Shown one piece after another: positions 36,131 through 44,732 of a DNA stretch of 64,000 bases. The translations under genes were made by a program, and so were the position numbers. The notes under the pieces were generated by a model, which saw only the letters and a program-made list of their open reading frames with translations, did not search any database and was not told the DNA's origin. How positions within the stretch are numbered: the first letter of the stretch is position 1; the number at the start of each line of letters is the position of its first letter. The stretch is from JAFGNB01 sp050304135 (GTDB lineage Bacteria; Fibrobacterota; Chitinivibrionia; Chitinivibrionales; Chitinispirillaceae): contig JBNLDC010000076.1 of assembly GCA_050304135.1 (NCBI GenBank), positions 1 to 64,000 of the forward strand, read 5' to 3'.

Positions 36131-37817
36131 TCGTATCAGACAGTTCGTGAAGTATGCCCTGCTCGGGATTACCGGTGCGGGGGGGCTCCTTATGTCCTTC
36201 TGTTCGAGTCCGGCAAGCGTTGAAGGGGGGGGGACCCGCGGAGGCAATCCGGTGGTCACCGGAAAAATCGTTGGTAAAGATGGCGTTGCACAGCATAATG
36301 TGAAGGTTGCCCTCGTCACCGAAAATTTCAACCCGTTTACCGATGTTGACGGTGTAATTCTGCCCGCCGATACGACGGATTCCCTTGGCGAGTATAGCAT
36401 TGAAACTGCTGACTCGGGCAGATATACGGTAGAAGCTGTCGGAATTATGAACGGTGAACGGGCGATCCGTTTCGCAGTTGACGCCATTCCCGACAGCACT
36501 GTTGTACTCCCGGCCGACACGCTGCAGAAGCCCGGTGTTATTAATCTGGTAATTCCTGCCGGCAGCACCACTTCCGGAGGGTATGCCTATGTCCCAGGTT
36601 CCTCCATTGGTGTCGAATTCAGCGGCAGCCGTGATACCGTCAGAATAGATTCGGTGCCATCAGGAGTACTACCGGAACTGGTCCTGTCGCAGGGAAGTGC
36701 CGGTTCGGCAGTTGTTGGCACACTGGTTCCCGTGGTTGCAGGAGAAACAACGCTGGTGGTCGACGGGAACTGGAGCAACAGTCGTCGGGTGTATCTCAAT
36801 ACTTCTGCTTCCGGTGCGGATGTGGAAGGTGATGTGTATGATTTTCCGGTCCTGATCCGGCTCTCCTCCGACAATTTTAATTTTTCCGAAACAAAACCCG
36901 ACGGCAGCGATCTCCTCTTCACGGGAAGCGGGAATGTGCGACTCTCACACGAAATCGAACGGTGGGACCCGGTTGCCGGGCTTGCCGAGGTATGGGTGCG
37001 GGTTGATACTCTATTCGGGGACGATGCGACTCAGTCGATAATGATGTTCTGGGGAAATTCAGGGGAGGTTTCTTTACCGGAAGATAATAGCGTGTTCGAT
37101 ACAGCCGCAGGGTATCAGGGGGTCTGGCACCTCGGTGACGGCGCCGATGGTCCGGTGCGGGACGCAACGGTCAACCATTTTTACGGTACGTCGCCGGATA
37201 GCGCACGGCCGCAGGTGGCGGAAGGGGTGATCGGCAGCTGCCGGAAGTTCAACGGCACAGATGATTTTATTTCGATGGCCGGTACCGCATCCGGAAAACT
37301 GGATTTTCCCGAGAAAGGCAGTTACACGGTAAGCGCGTGGGTGCGGCTCGATACCTTTGACAACGTTTCGCACTGCATCGTGTCGAAAGGGTACGAACAG
37401 TACTATCTCAGATCAACCTACATTTCAACCAGTCTGCCTTCCGGGAAGCCCTTCTGGGAATTTGTGGAGTTCAGTGAAGCGGACAAATGGCAGGCTTCCA
37501 ATACTCCCGCAACGCAGCAGGAATGGTCGCTCCTGATCGCTGTGCGCGAGGGAGAGCGTCAGCTGCTCTACTGCAATGGTGTACCGGTTGACAGTACCAT
37601 CGACACCTGGACGAATACGGTTTCGAGAAATACTTCGAACGATCTGAGCATCGGGCGGTTCGCGAATCCCGTGCTGGTGCCCATCATCGAAGGGTACTGT
37701 TATTTCAATGGTGGAATCGATGAAGTCCGTATCATACGTGCGGCGCAAAGTGCCGACTGGGTACGGTTATGCTATATGAATCAGCGATCGGACAATCGTC
37801 TGGTCGTGTTTGAGTGA
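36120..37817 (+). CDS. surface lipoprotein with carboxypeptidase-regulatory-like, DUF2341 and LamG domains, module 1
   Basis: 565 aa. The signal peptide ends at a lipoprotein Cys (MSFCSSPAS, Cys about residue 27), followed by a Gly-rich stretch coded by a G9 run. A carboxypeptidase-regulatory-like domain (about 45-150) starts VVTGKIVGKDG. DUF2341 (about 218-310) has SRRVYLNTSASG and HEIERWDP. LamG (about 310-565) has GVWHLGDG and GIDEVRIIRAAQSADW. Expected on the outer surface, possibly binding glycans. ATG 36120 is chosen because the longer frame lacks a signal peptide. The gene is translationally coupled to the TIGR02147 regulator. Confidence 0.82.
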   Translation: MRTDRIRQFVKYALLGITGAGGLLMSFCSSPASVEGGGTRGGNPVVTGKIVGKDGVAQHNVKVALVTENFNPFTDVDGVILPADTTDSLGEYSIETADSGRYTVEAVGIMNGERAIRFAVDAIPDSTVVLPADTLQKPGVINLVIPAGSTTSGGYAYVPGSSIGVEFSGSRDTVRIDSVPSGVLPELVLSQGSAGSAVVGTLVPVVAGETTLVVDGNWSNSRRVYLNTSASGADVEGDVYDFPVLIRLSSDNFNFSETKPDGSDLLFTGSGNVRLSHEIERWDPVAGLAEVWVRVDTLFGDDATQSIMMFWGNSGEVSLPEDNSVFDTAAGYQGVWHLGDGADGPVRDATVNHFYGTSPDSARPQVAEGVIGSCRKFNGTDDFISMAGTASGKLDFPEKGSYTVSAWVRLDTFDNVSHCIVSKGYEQYYLRSTYISTSLPSGKPFWEFVEFSEADKWQASNTPATQQEWSLLIAVREGERQLLYCNGVPVDSTIDTWTNTVSRNTSNDLSIGRFANPVLVPIIEGYCYFNGGIDEVRIIRAAQSADWVRLCYMNQRSDNRLVVFE

Positions 37818-37908
37818 GCGGGGGAGACATATGATTATTTTCGGACGACAATATCGTTAACTGATTTCCATTAACAAGTAACCTACTCTATTTCAAAGGA
37901 GGCATTTT

Positions 37909-38886
37909 ATGCGTCGTGTCTTATTGCATACCCTGGCAGTCTTGACAAGTGCGAATCTGCTTGCAGCTTCGGTGCTGCAGGCGCAGCAGACGGTAACGAA
38001 AATCAATCCGCAGGATCTGGTCACCAATGGTGAATCATTTTTTGAAATGTCCAATATAACGTCCGAACTTACCCGCCTCGCACGGAGGGATGGATATATC
38101 GGTCAAAACGAGAGTTTCAGAACGGTTTCAAAATCAGGTCAGCCTATTTCCGTCATTATTCAGCAGTATAAAAACTGCAATCCGAAACCTGTTTACCTGA
38201 TCTCGGACGGGGCCGGTATCGACCTGATGAATGACGCCGGATGCAGAGACGTGAATTGCAGTCTGATTCAGGATTGTGCAAACAAACTGAAACAGTATCT
38301 GGAAGAGATGCGAAAAGGCGGCACGAAAAAACTTCTCTGGATGATTTATCCTGATCCGCAGGGAATGTGGGCAGGTACCTTGAAGCCGAACCAGGATCTC
38401 TGGGCGGAAGTCGTTCCGCCGATTATCAATGCTTGCGAGGATCCAAAGACCCTGCTGGTTGACCTGCGTGAAACATGGGCCGGCCATTACGATGAATATA
38501 CTCAGGATGGTATTCACTGCACCAATGCCGGTGGTACGGCAACTGCAGAAGCTTTCTGGAAAGCGATGATCGAGAATAATTTCTTCGACCTTGAAACACC
38601 GGTCACCGAACCGTTGACGATTTCTCCCGTTGCTCCTTTGGCGGTGCTCAGTCGGGTTGTCGGCAATGGTACTGTTGCAGTGTCGTTTTCCGTCGGACAG
38701 CCGACCAATGTCGCACTGCGTCTGACGACCGTTTCCGGACGCAGTGTATTTACCGCTTGGCGCCAGGCATCGGTTGCAGGAATGCAGACCGTTGAATTTC
38801 CGGTAGGTATGGTTGCGCCGGGACTTTACTGCAGTGAGGTCAGGGTTGGTAATCTGACAACGCAATCAACACTCATGGTCCCGTAG
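37909..38886 (+). CDS. secreted SGNH/GDSL-type hydrolase-like protein
   Basis: 325 aa with signal peptide (1-26). The SGNH blocks are present in altered form: block I reads G-E-S-F-F (S43), and block V is DGIHCTNAGG with the Asp-His pair. This suggests an esterase, perhaps deacetylating polysaccharides. The C-terminal 90 residues are a beta-sandwich like a T9SS-type domain (VALRLTTVSGRSV). A strong RBS (AAAGGAGG) precedes the ATG. Substrate unknown; altered block I makes activity less certain. Confidence 0.7.
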   Translation: MRRVLLHTLAVLTSANLLAASVLQAQQTVTKINPQDLVTNGESFFEMSNITSELTRLARRDGYIGQNESFRTVSKSGQPISVIIQQYKNCNPKPVYLISDGAGIDLMNDAGCRDVNCSLIQDCANKLKQYLEEMRKGGTKKLLWMIYPDPQGMWAGTLKPNQDLWAEVVPPIINACEDPKTLLVDLRETWAGHYDEYTQDGIHCTNAGGTATAEAFWKAMIENNFFDLETPVTEPLTISPVAPLAVLSRVVGNGTVAVSFSVGQPTNVALRLTTVSGRSVFTAWRQASVAGMQTVEFPVGMVAPGLYCSEVRVGNLTTQSTLMVP

Positions 38887-38968
38887 TTGTTGGTGCTGGA
38901 AGGCGGGGTGGGTACAGAAGGGTGCGTCGGGAAGTATTTTTCGGCTCTCAAAAGGTCAGGAGTTCAGC

Positions 38969-40279
38969 ATGCATGGAGTTTGGATAGGGTGTTTGATTTC
39001 GTTGCTGGCAACAGCGGGGTTTTCCCGGAATTTCACCATTTCAGGAACTGTTCAGGATAGTGCCGGAAATCCCATTGCGGGGGCCACGGTCTGGCTGGGG
39101 GTGGCTGATGTCTCGATGGTATCCGGAACCGACGGCATGTTCATGCTGACCGGCGGAGTTGGCGTACGGCGCTCTTCGAATCTTTCGGCGGCCGACCTGT
39201 CCGGGATGCCGTTTATTGATAGGCAGGGGACACTTTCGTTGGATATAGTCGAAAAATCTCCGGTGGTATTCTCTGTCTATTCGGTCAACGGACAACTGCT
39301 TTATTCACACTCCGCACTGCTTGCCGCAGGCAGGCACGCACTGACGTTTCCAACTCTCGCAAAGGAAATGTGCCTCTACCGGATAGCGGTAAATGGCAGT
39401 GAGTATACCGGGAAATGGATGAACGGGCTGTCGGCGGGTGGCGGTCGGACGCAATCAGTATATTCAGGAAAATCCGCAATGGTTGCAGAAACACCGGTAC
39501 CGGAAGAAGATGTTCTGCTTGTTGTCAAAAAAGGGTGCCGTCTGGCCCGTTTGGTGCTACCATCGGTCGACACAGCCGGGATGGTGATTACCCTCATGCC
39601 ACTCCAAACGGGAATGGTTTCGGATGTTGAGGGGAAGGTGTACCGTACGGTTACCATCGGTTCGCAGGAGTGGACAGTTGATAACTTCAGAGCAACGAAA
39701 TTCAACGATGGCGATACTATACCATTAGTTGCCGACAGTGTTGCATGGGCCGCACTGGAAACTCCGGGATATTGTTATTACAATAACAGTATCGATTCGG
39801 TTGAGAACAACAAGTGGGGGGCACTCTACAACTGGTATGCGGTACATTCAGGCAAACTGGCCCCGGAGGGGTGGCACGTTCCTACCTATGCGGAGTGGGA
39901 TACTTTACAAAAGTATCTGATGGCCAACGGATATAATTATAATGGTTCAATAAGTACCGCTGAATCAGAAGACCTGGTTGCCGTTGCTCTTGCCGCACCG
40001 ACAGACTGGGTGTCCTTCGCGGTGGTCGGTGCTCCCGGGAGAAATCCGGGCATGAATAACGGGAGTGGTTTTTCCGGTCTGCCGGGTGGGCATCGTAAAG
40101 AAGATGGTGAATTTGACGGCAGGGGATTCAACGCTCACTGGTGGACCACAACGGAAGCTCCGGAAAGTGATATACCCAGTGCATGGGATCGCGTGATTTA
40201 CTATTACTTCTGGTACTTTGGAGATTATTCCTTTGGTTACAATGCCGGGTCGTACGTTCGACTGGTGCGAGATAACTGA
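38969..40279 (+). CDS. secreted FISUMP-domain protein
   Basis: 436 aa. The signal peptide is followed by a carboxypeptidase-regulatory-like domain (FTISGTVQDSAGNPIAGA) interrupted by a sorting-like beta-sandwich (about 85-145) and resumed at about 175-210, the same nested layout as in the GH3 enzyme. Residues about 215-436 are the Fibrobacter succinogenes major paralogous domain (TIGR02145): YRTVTIGSQEWTVDNFRATK, WGALYNWYAV, APEGWHVPTYAEWDTL, GYNAGSYVRLVRD. The FISUMP fold is C-type-lectin-like and its function is unknown; surface binding is likely. RBS AGGAG upstream. Confidence 0.88.
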   Translation: MHGVWIGCLISLLATAGFSRNFTISGTVQDSAGNPIAGATVWLGVADVSMVSGTDGMFMLTGGVGVRRSSNLSAADLSGMPFIDRQGTLSLDIVEKSPVVFSVYSVNGQLLYSHSALLAAGRHALTFPTLAKEMCLYRIAVNGSEYTGKWMNGLSAGGGRTQSVYSGKSAMVAETPVPEEDVLLVVKKGCRLARLVLPSVDTAGMVITLMPLQTGMVSDVEGKVYRTVTIGSQEWTVDNFRATKFNDGDTIPLVADSVAWAALETPGYCYYNNSIDSVENNKWGALYNWYAVHSGKLAPEGWHVPTYAEWDTLQKYLMANGYNYNGSISTAESEDLVAVALAAPTDWVSFAVVGAPGRNPGMNNGSGFSGLPGGHRKEDGEFDGRGFNAHWWTTTEAPESDIPSAWDRVIYYYFWYFGDYSFGYNAGSYVRLVRDN

Positions 40280-40360
40280 GTGTTTTCGCTCTGCTAAAAT
40301 TCAGGAATTTAGCATCACTATCATTGCTAACGGTCAATTAATTGCTGGTCAGGAGGAATT

Positions 40361-41359
40361 TTGAAACTTCAGATATCAATCGCTCTTGTTAGTATAGTGG
40401 TATCCTGCCTGTTCTGCTTTTGCCAGCAACCGGTACCCTCAGAAATGTTGCAGGCCAGTACCTCCTTATTTAGGGCGGATGAATATTCTAAATACAAATA
40501 TTTCTTTCTGGATAATACTTACCGCAAGTTCTATATAAAAAAATATGCCCCGCAGAGCGCAAGCCCCGAACCGCCGCCACGAGTAACTGCTTTGTCGGTG
40601 TGGAGAAGTTGTAATCGTACGGGAGCTACCGGGTCTAAGGTGAAAAATGTATCAATTGATTCCACGCTAAACCTTTACCGGTTCGAAGAACTTGAACGCA
40701 ATCGCCATTACACTGTTGATGAGGAGGAAGGGTGGATCAGGTTTGTAGACTCAGTTTTTCTGCAACCGTCACAAATGGTTACACTATTTATGAGAACATC
40801 CGATTCACTTCAGCACCCGCAGCTGCAGAAAGGGAATAGAGTTTTAAGTATACGGTACGATTCATTAATCATGGATTCCGTACAGGATACGCTATGGTCG
40901 TTATGGATACTTCACAACATGGTATCCATTGATTCTGCCATCGTTGATACGTCCCGTTTTTATCTCCCATGGCGTAATGTGTATAGGACGGTTTCTTTAG
41001 AAAACGTTTCTGCTTTAATAGTGAAGGTCCTGCATGCGTTGCCTGATAAATCCGGGTATAAAGAAAAGAACAGTGATGAAAAGTGGTTTTCGGACATTCT
41101 CGGTATTTCCGAAAATGGAAAACCGCTGGTCCAGAATCACCAGATATACAACAGGCAACATTTTGAAATCGTACTTCCTCCTTTTGATACCACCGATGTG
41201 GGTCTTGAGCCTTTTAACAATCCGGCGCTGGGAGAATATAGGGATTCGATGGTATATCGTTATTCTGAAGACTGGATAAAGATTTTCAAAACCGATGGCC
41301 GTTATTTCCCCCAGTTTGTCATTGAAGTGACAAGTTTCAGCAACAATGATTCTCCATAA
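40361..41359 (+). CDS. lipoprotein, possibly SprA-like domain
   Basis: 332 aa, TTG start with a perfect AGGAGG 4 nt upstream. A short hydrophobic signal ends in a cysteine cluster (CLFCFCQQP), so lipid modification is likely. The middle has the pattern R-x-Y-T-V-D followed by G-W-I-R-F, and later WRNVYRTV and an ILGISENGKPL segment. These resemble N-terminal repeats of the gliding/T9SS protein SprA, but here they stand alone. The gene is more AT-rich than its neighbours. The SprA relation is tentative; otherwise unknown. Confidence 0.6.
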   Translation: MKLQISIALVSIVVSCLFCFCQQPVPSEMLQASTSLFRADEYSKYKYFFLDNTYRKFYIKKYAPQSASPEPPPRVTALSVWRSCNRTGATGSKVKNVSIDSTLNLYRFEELERNRHYTVDEEEGWIRFVDSVFLQPSQMVTLFMRTSDSLQHPQLQKGNRVLSIRYDSLIMDSVQDTLWSLWILHNMVSIDSAIVDTSRFYLPWRNVYRTVSLENVSALIVKVLHALPDKSGYKEKNSDEKWFSDILGISENGKPLVQNHQIYNRQHFEIVLPPFDTTDVGLEPFNNPALGEYRDSMVYRYSEDWIKIFKTDGRYFPQFVIEVTSFSNNDSP

Positions 41360-41721
41360 GGGACGTTGATATCATACCACCTTCTGGTTCGGTACGACCC
41401 TCGATCCGCAAACGGTTATCAGCCAATCCCGGAGATTCGCGGAGTCGAAGCGGTGCAGTCCCGTCGAGGTGTACCCGAATTTTAAGGAATCGATCGTTTC
41501 GACTCCTTCGACCGAATCGGTGAATTTTAAACATGAGCTATACAGGTGTATATGGAGAGCTTTTCCGGCCAAACTCCAGATTATAATAATCGGTCATAAG
41601 GTTCGGCGGTTGTTTGTATCGGCACAAATGGCTGAAAAATGCACTTCAGAACAGGTCGAGTGAACTTATATTATTACTACGGCCGATATATGCCGCATAT
41701 ACTTATCATGGAGGGGGATGT
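41360..41721. other. intergenic region, no gene recognised
   Basis: About 360 bp. It contains several TCGA-rich inverted stretches (41400-41530) and two copies of GAATTTTAA about 50 nt apart. A 66-codon open frame on the minus strand has no RBS; it could be a gene remnant but is not supported. Confidence 0.4.
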
Positions 41722-42762
41722 ATGGTTAAACGATTTTTTTTCGTTCTTGCGCTGATCGCGCTAACAGCAGTACCGGGATTTTCTCAGTCCCAGAGGATGA
41801 CTATTGCCGGTGTGCAGCGGACTTATATTGTTCACGCGCCGTCGGGTATCAGCAACCCGCCGCTGGTGCTCAATATTCACGGTTACAATATGGATGCGGC
41901 GTCGGAACAATCCTACACCAGAATGGACCAGGTCGCCGACCGGGAGAAATTCATCGTTGTGTATCCCGAAGCGATCAACAAGTCGTGGGATATGGGTGGT
42001 GAGAATGATTTTACGTTTCTCATGGCGATTATCGATACCATTGACAACAGGTATCACATCGATCGCAACCGGATCTACTCCTGCGGATTCTCTCAGGGCG
42101 GTTTCATGACGTTTCAGCTTGCCTGTCGGTATTCCGATGTATTTGCCGCAATTGCTCCCACTTCAGGAAATCTTACCGGAAACTGTTCGCTTAAACGGCC
42201 GATGTCGATGCGACTTGTGTTCGGAACCAATGAGGGATTTTCCGGTGGAACGGCTGCATTCATGGCAAATGTGACCAAATGGATCGAGATGATCGGTTGC
42301 CCGGAAACCCCTGAAGTTACGCGGCCATATCCTCCCACCAATCCGAATTCGGTCGTAACCAGACTTTATTACGGACCCTGTGACGACGGTACCATCGTAA
42401 TAGCTGATTCTGTCCGCACCGGTGGGCATGAATGGCCAATGACCAGTGACCGGTTCAATAACAGTGAGGAAACCTGGGCGTTTCTCAAGGAATTCACGCT
42501 TCCCGACGAATCATCAGTTGGGCGTACCGCTTTTTCCATTGGAAACAGGAACGTGTCGGTTTCTTATAATGCCGGTATGGTGCAACTCCGGGGTGCTGGC
42601 GAATTATCTTCCATTCGGGTGATTGATACTGAAGGAAGGCTGGTCGCCAATGTACCGGTAACCACTGACCGGTTCTCATTTTCCAATAAACCAAGCGGCG
42701 TTTATTTGCTGCAGATTAAAGGAAAAAGCGGAATTGTTGCCCGCAGATTACTCGTTCCGTGA
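41722..42762 (+). CDS. secreted CE1/LpqC-type esterase (polyhydroxybutyrate depolymerase/feruloyl esterase-like)
   Basis: 346 aa. The signal peptide (1-22) is followed by an alpha/beta-hydrolase domain with the oxyanion region NIHGYNMD, the nucleophile in CGFSQGG (S124) and the catalytic His in RTGGHEWP (H236). This fits the LpqC/CE1 group acting on feruloyl or acetyl esters of plant polysaccharides or on polyesters; the choice cannot be made from sequence alone. The C-terminal about 70 residues resemble a T9SS-type sorting domain. ATG 41722 follows GAGGGGG; upstream in-frame starts would precede the signal peptide. Followed by a frameshifted SGNH hydrolase. Confidence 0.85.
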   Translation: MVKRFFFVLALIALTAVPGFSQSQRMTIAGVQRTYIVHAPSGISNPPLVLNIHGYNMDAASEQSYTRMDQVADREKFIVVYPEAINKSWDMGGENDFTFLMAIIDTIDNRYHIDRNRIYSCGFSQGGFMTFQLACRYSDVFAAIAPTSGNLTGNCSLKRPMSMRLVFGTNEGFSGGTAAFMANVTKWIEMIGCPETPEVTRPYPPTNPNSVVTRLYYGPCDDGTIVIADSVRTGGHEWPMTSDRFNNSEETWAFLKEFTLPDESSVGRTAFSIGNRNVSVSYNAGMVQLRGAGELSSIRVIDTEGRLVANVPVTTDRFSFSNKPSGVYLLQIKGKSGIVARRLLVP

Positions 42763-42854
42763 GTAGTAATTCTGCCTGCAATGCGCCAAGTACACGAAGG
42801 ACTCCGCTCCACAGCAGAGACCTTCGTTTTTGTCTGAGAGGGGAACGTGTTACG

Positions 42855-43684
42855 ATGAAAGTAGTATCAGCATTACTTTTGCTTGTTGTTGCGGTCAACC
42901 TTACTGCTGCCGGAACCATCAGGATCGCCTGTGTGGGTAACAGCATTACTGAGGGCACCTATAATTATCCGACGTATCTGCAGCGACTGCTTGGCTCAGA
43001 GTATCTGGTCGAGAATGAAGGAGTGAGCGGTACGACGATGTTGAAAAGGGTGATAAGTCTTACTGGACGCAGGGGTTGCTGTCGCAGGCGCTGGCGTTCA
43101 ACGCGGATATTGTTACCATCAAACTCGGTACCAATGATACAAAACCACAGAACTGGGACAGCCATAAAGGAGAATTTAAAGCTGACTACCTCTCCATGAT
43201 TGATACCTTTCAGGCGCTTCCATCGAACCCGGACATTTTTCTTGTTCTTCCGGTTCCGGTATTTCGCGATAATTACGGCATTCGCGCCAGTGTTTTAAAA
43301 GAAATGATCCCTATCATTAAAGACATCGGAGCGGAACGGAATCTTCCCGTGATTGATGCGAACACCCCCCTGCTCCCTTTCGGTCAGTATTTTCCCGATG
43401 GAATTCACCCCAATACCACCGGAGCGGACAGTATTGCACATGTGATTTACCGGGTACTCATGGAACAGACAACCGTGCGGTTGCAGTATGAACCGGTACC
43501 GGCCCACATAGCTGCCGGGCATGGCTGGTCGGTGTCGGTACGATTCTTCGGCAACGCAACGGTCCCTGCCGGGCACAACCTGTTTGATCCGGTTGGGCGG
43601 GTTGTTCGAGGGGGGAGAAATAACACGAACACTGCCGTACTACCGCTCATTCGATTAAAAACCACTCCTCACACACTTCCGTAG
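42855..43684 (+). pseudogene. SGNH hydrolase gene with a frameshift
   Basis: The first frame gives a signal peptide and block I as V-G-N-S-I-T-E-G (start ATG 42855). After TTMLK the frame shifts; the next frame continues with SYWTQGLLSQALAF, block III G-T-N-D and block V DGIHPNTTG, ending at 43684. Both frames are clearly one SGNH esterase. The break is in an A4 run at 43044-43047, consistent with loss of one A from an A5 run. It is either a true pseudogene or an assembly error. The C-terminal tail looks like an incomplete sorting domain. Confidence 0.8.
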
Positions 43685-43874
43685 TCACTATTTTGCCGTA
43701 GCACGTCATGGTACTGTCTTGAGGTGAATAAAACAGGGTTCGATTTTTCCATCGGCTACCTGCGGATGGGGACACTGGTTGGTTGTTATCAATCCACCGG
43801 ATTGTAACGTATATTTCAATAGTAACCACATCTGCGGTTTTTAGGATTTAAAGCGGCTTAACCTGAAAGTGTGC

Positions 43875-44732
43875 ATGAAACCACTGTTCAAATATATTGA
43901 TTACCGGGTATTTCTGGAGGATTTCTATAACGATAGAAAAAACTCCATGCCCTGTTTTTCGTACCGGTACTTCGCCCGTAAGGCGGGGGTGAAATCCCCG
44001 AATTTCCTCAAACAGGTTATCGATGGCGAACGCAATCTGACCCGGCGGATGATCGAGCAGTTCATTCCCGCACTTAATCTCAATAAAAAAGAGGCGCTCT
44101 TTTTTAAAAGTCTTGTCCTGTTCAATCAGGCAAAAAATGCGGTGGAGAAACAGGAACACTACAGTGTACTCCTCTCGATGATGGAGTATGTCAATGAGCA
44201 TCAACTCTCGGCCGATCAGTACAGCTACTTTGAAAAATGGTACAACAGTGTTCTGCGCGAACTGATCTGCCTGTATGATTTCAAGGATAATTACGAGGTG
44301 ATCGCCCGCTCGGTGATTCCGGAGATCACCATAACCGATGCACGGAGATCGGTTGCCCTGCTGCAGCGTCTTGGACTAATCGAGAGAAAGGATGATGGCA
44401 CATACCGTCAGACTGCCGGTGCCATCAGCAGCAGTGATCCGATGGTCGCCCTTGCACGGCGCTCTTTCAACAGCGTGATGGTTGAACTTGCCGGAAGCGC
44501 GAATAACTGCTTTGAACCTGCGGAACGGAATGTTTCGGGTATTACCATGGGGATCTCCAATGCGTGTTATGATGTTATCCTCGCGGAGATGGCGGCGTTT
44601 AAGGAGCGTATCAAGGTGATTGTCAATCAGGATGACCGGAGCAGTCGTGTCTACCAGCTCAACCTGCAGTTGTTTCCGGTAAGCAAGGATGTCGGTACGC
44701 GTTCGGGCGGGACACGGGGAGGGCGCTCATGA
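43875..44732 (+). CDS. TIGR02147/DUF4423 regulator, module 2
   Basis: 285 aa, paralogue of the regulator at 35.3 kb. It has the family start (LFKYIDYRVFLEDFY), a Cro/CI-like helix-turn-helix (FARKAGVKSPNFLKQVIDGERN), the FEKWYNSVLREL core motif and the terminal Q-L-N-L-Q-L-F-P-V-S motif. ATG 43875 matches the N-termini of the paralogues; a GTG six bases earlier is possible. It overlaps the lipoprotein gene by 4 nt (ATGA). Presumed transcription factor; target unknown. Confidence 0.87.
   Translation: MKPLFKYIDYRVFLEDFYNDRKNSMPCFSYRYFARKAGVKSPNFLKQVIDGERNLTRRMIEQFIPALNLNKKEALFFKSLVLFNQAKNAVEKQEHYSVLLSMMEYVNEHQLSADQYSYFEKWYNSVLRELICLYDFKDNYEVIARSVIPEITITDARRSVALLQRLGLIERKDDGTYRQTAGAISSSDPMVALARRSFNSVMVELAGSANNCFEPAERNVSGITMGISNACYDVILAEMAAFKERIKVIVNQDDRSSRVYQLNLQLFPVSKDVGTRSGGTRGGRS

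Noticed and set aside
41372..41572. 66-codon open frame on the minus strand
   Set aside because: Composition is mildly protein-like but there is no RBS or neighbour support; left as intergenic.
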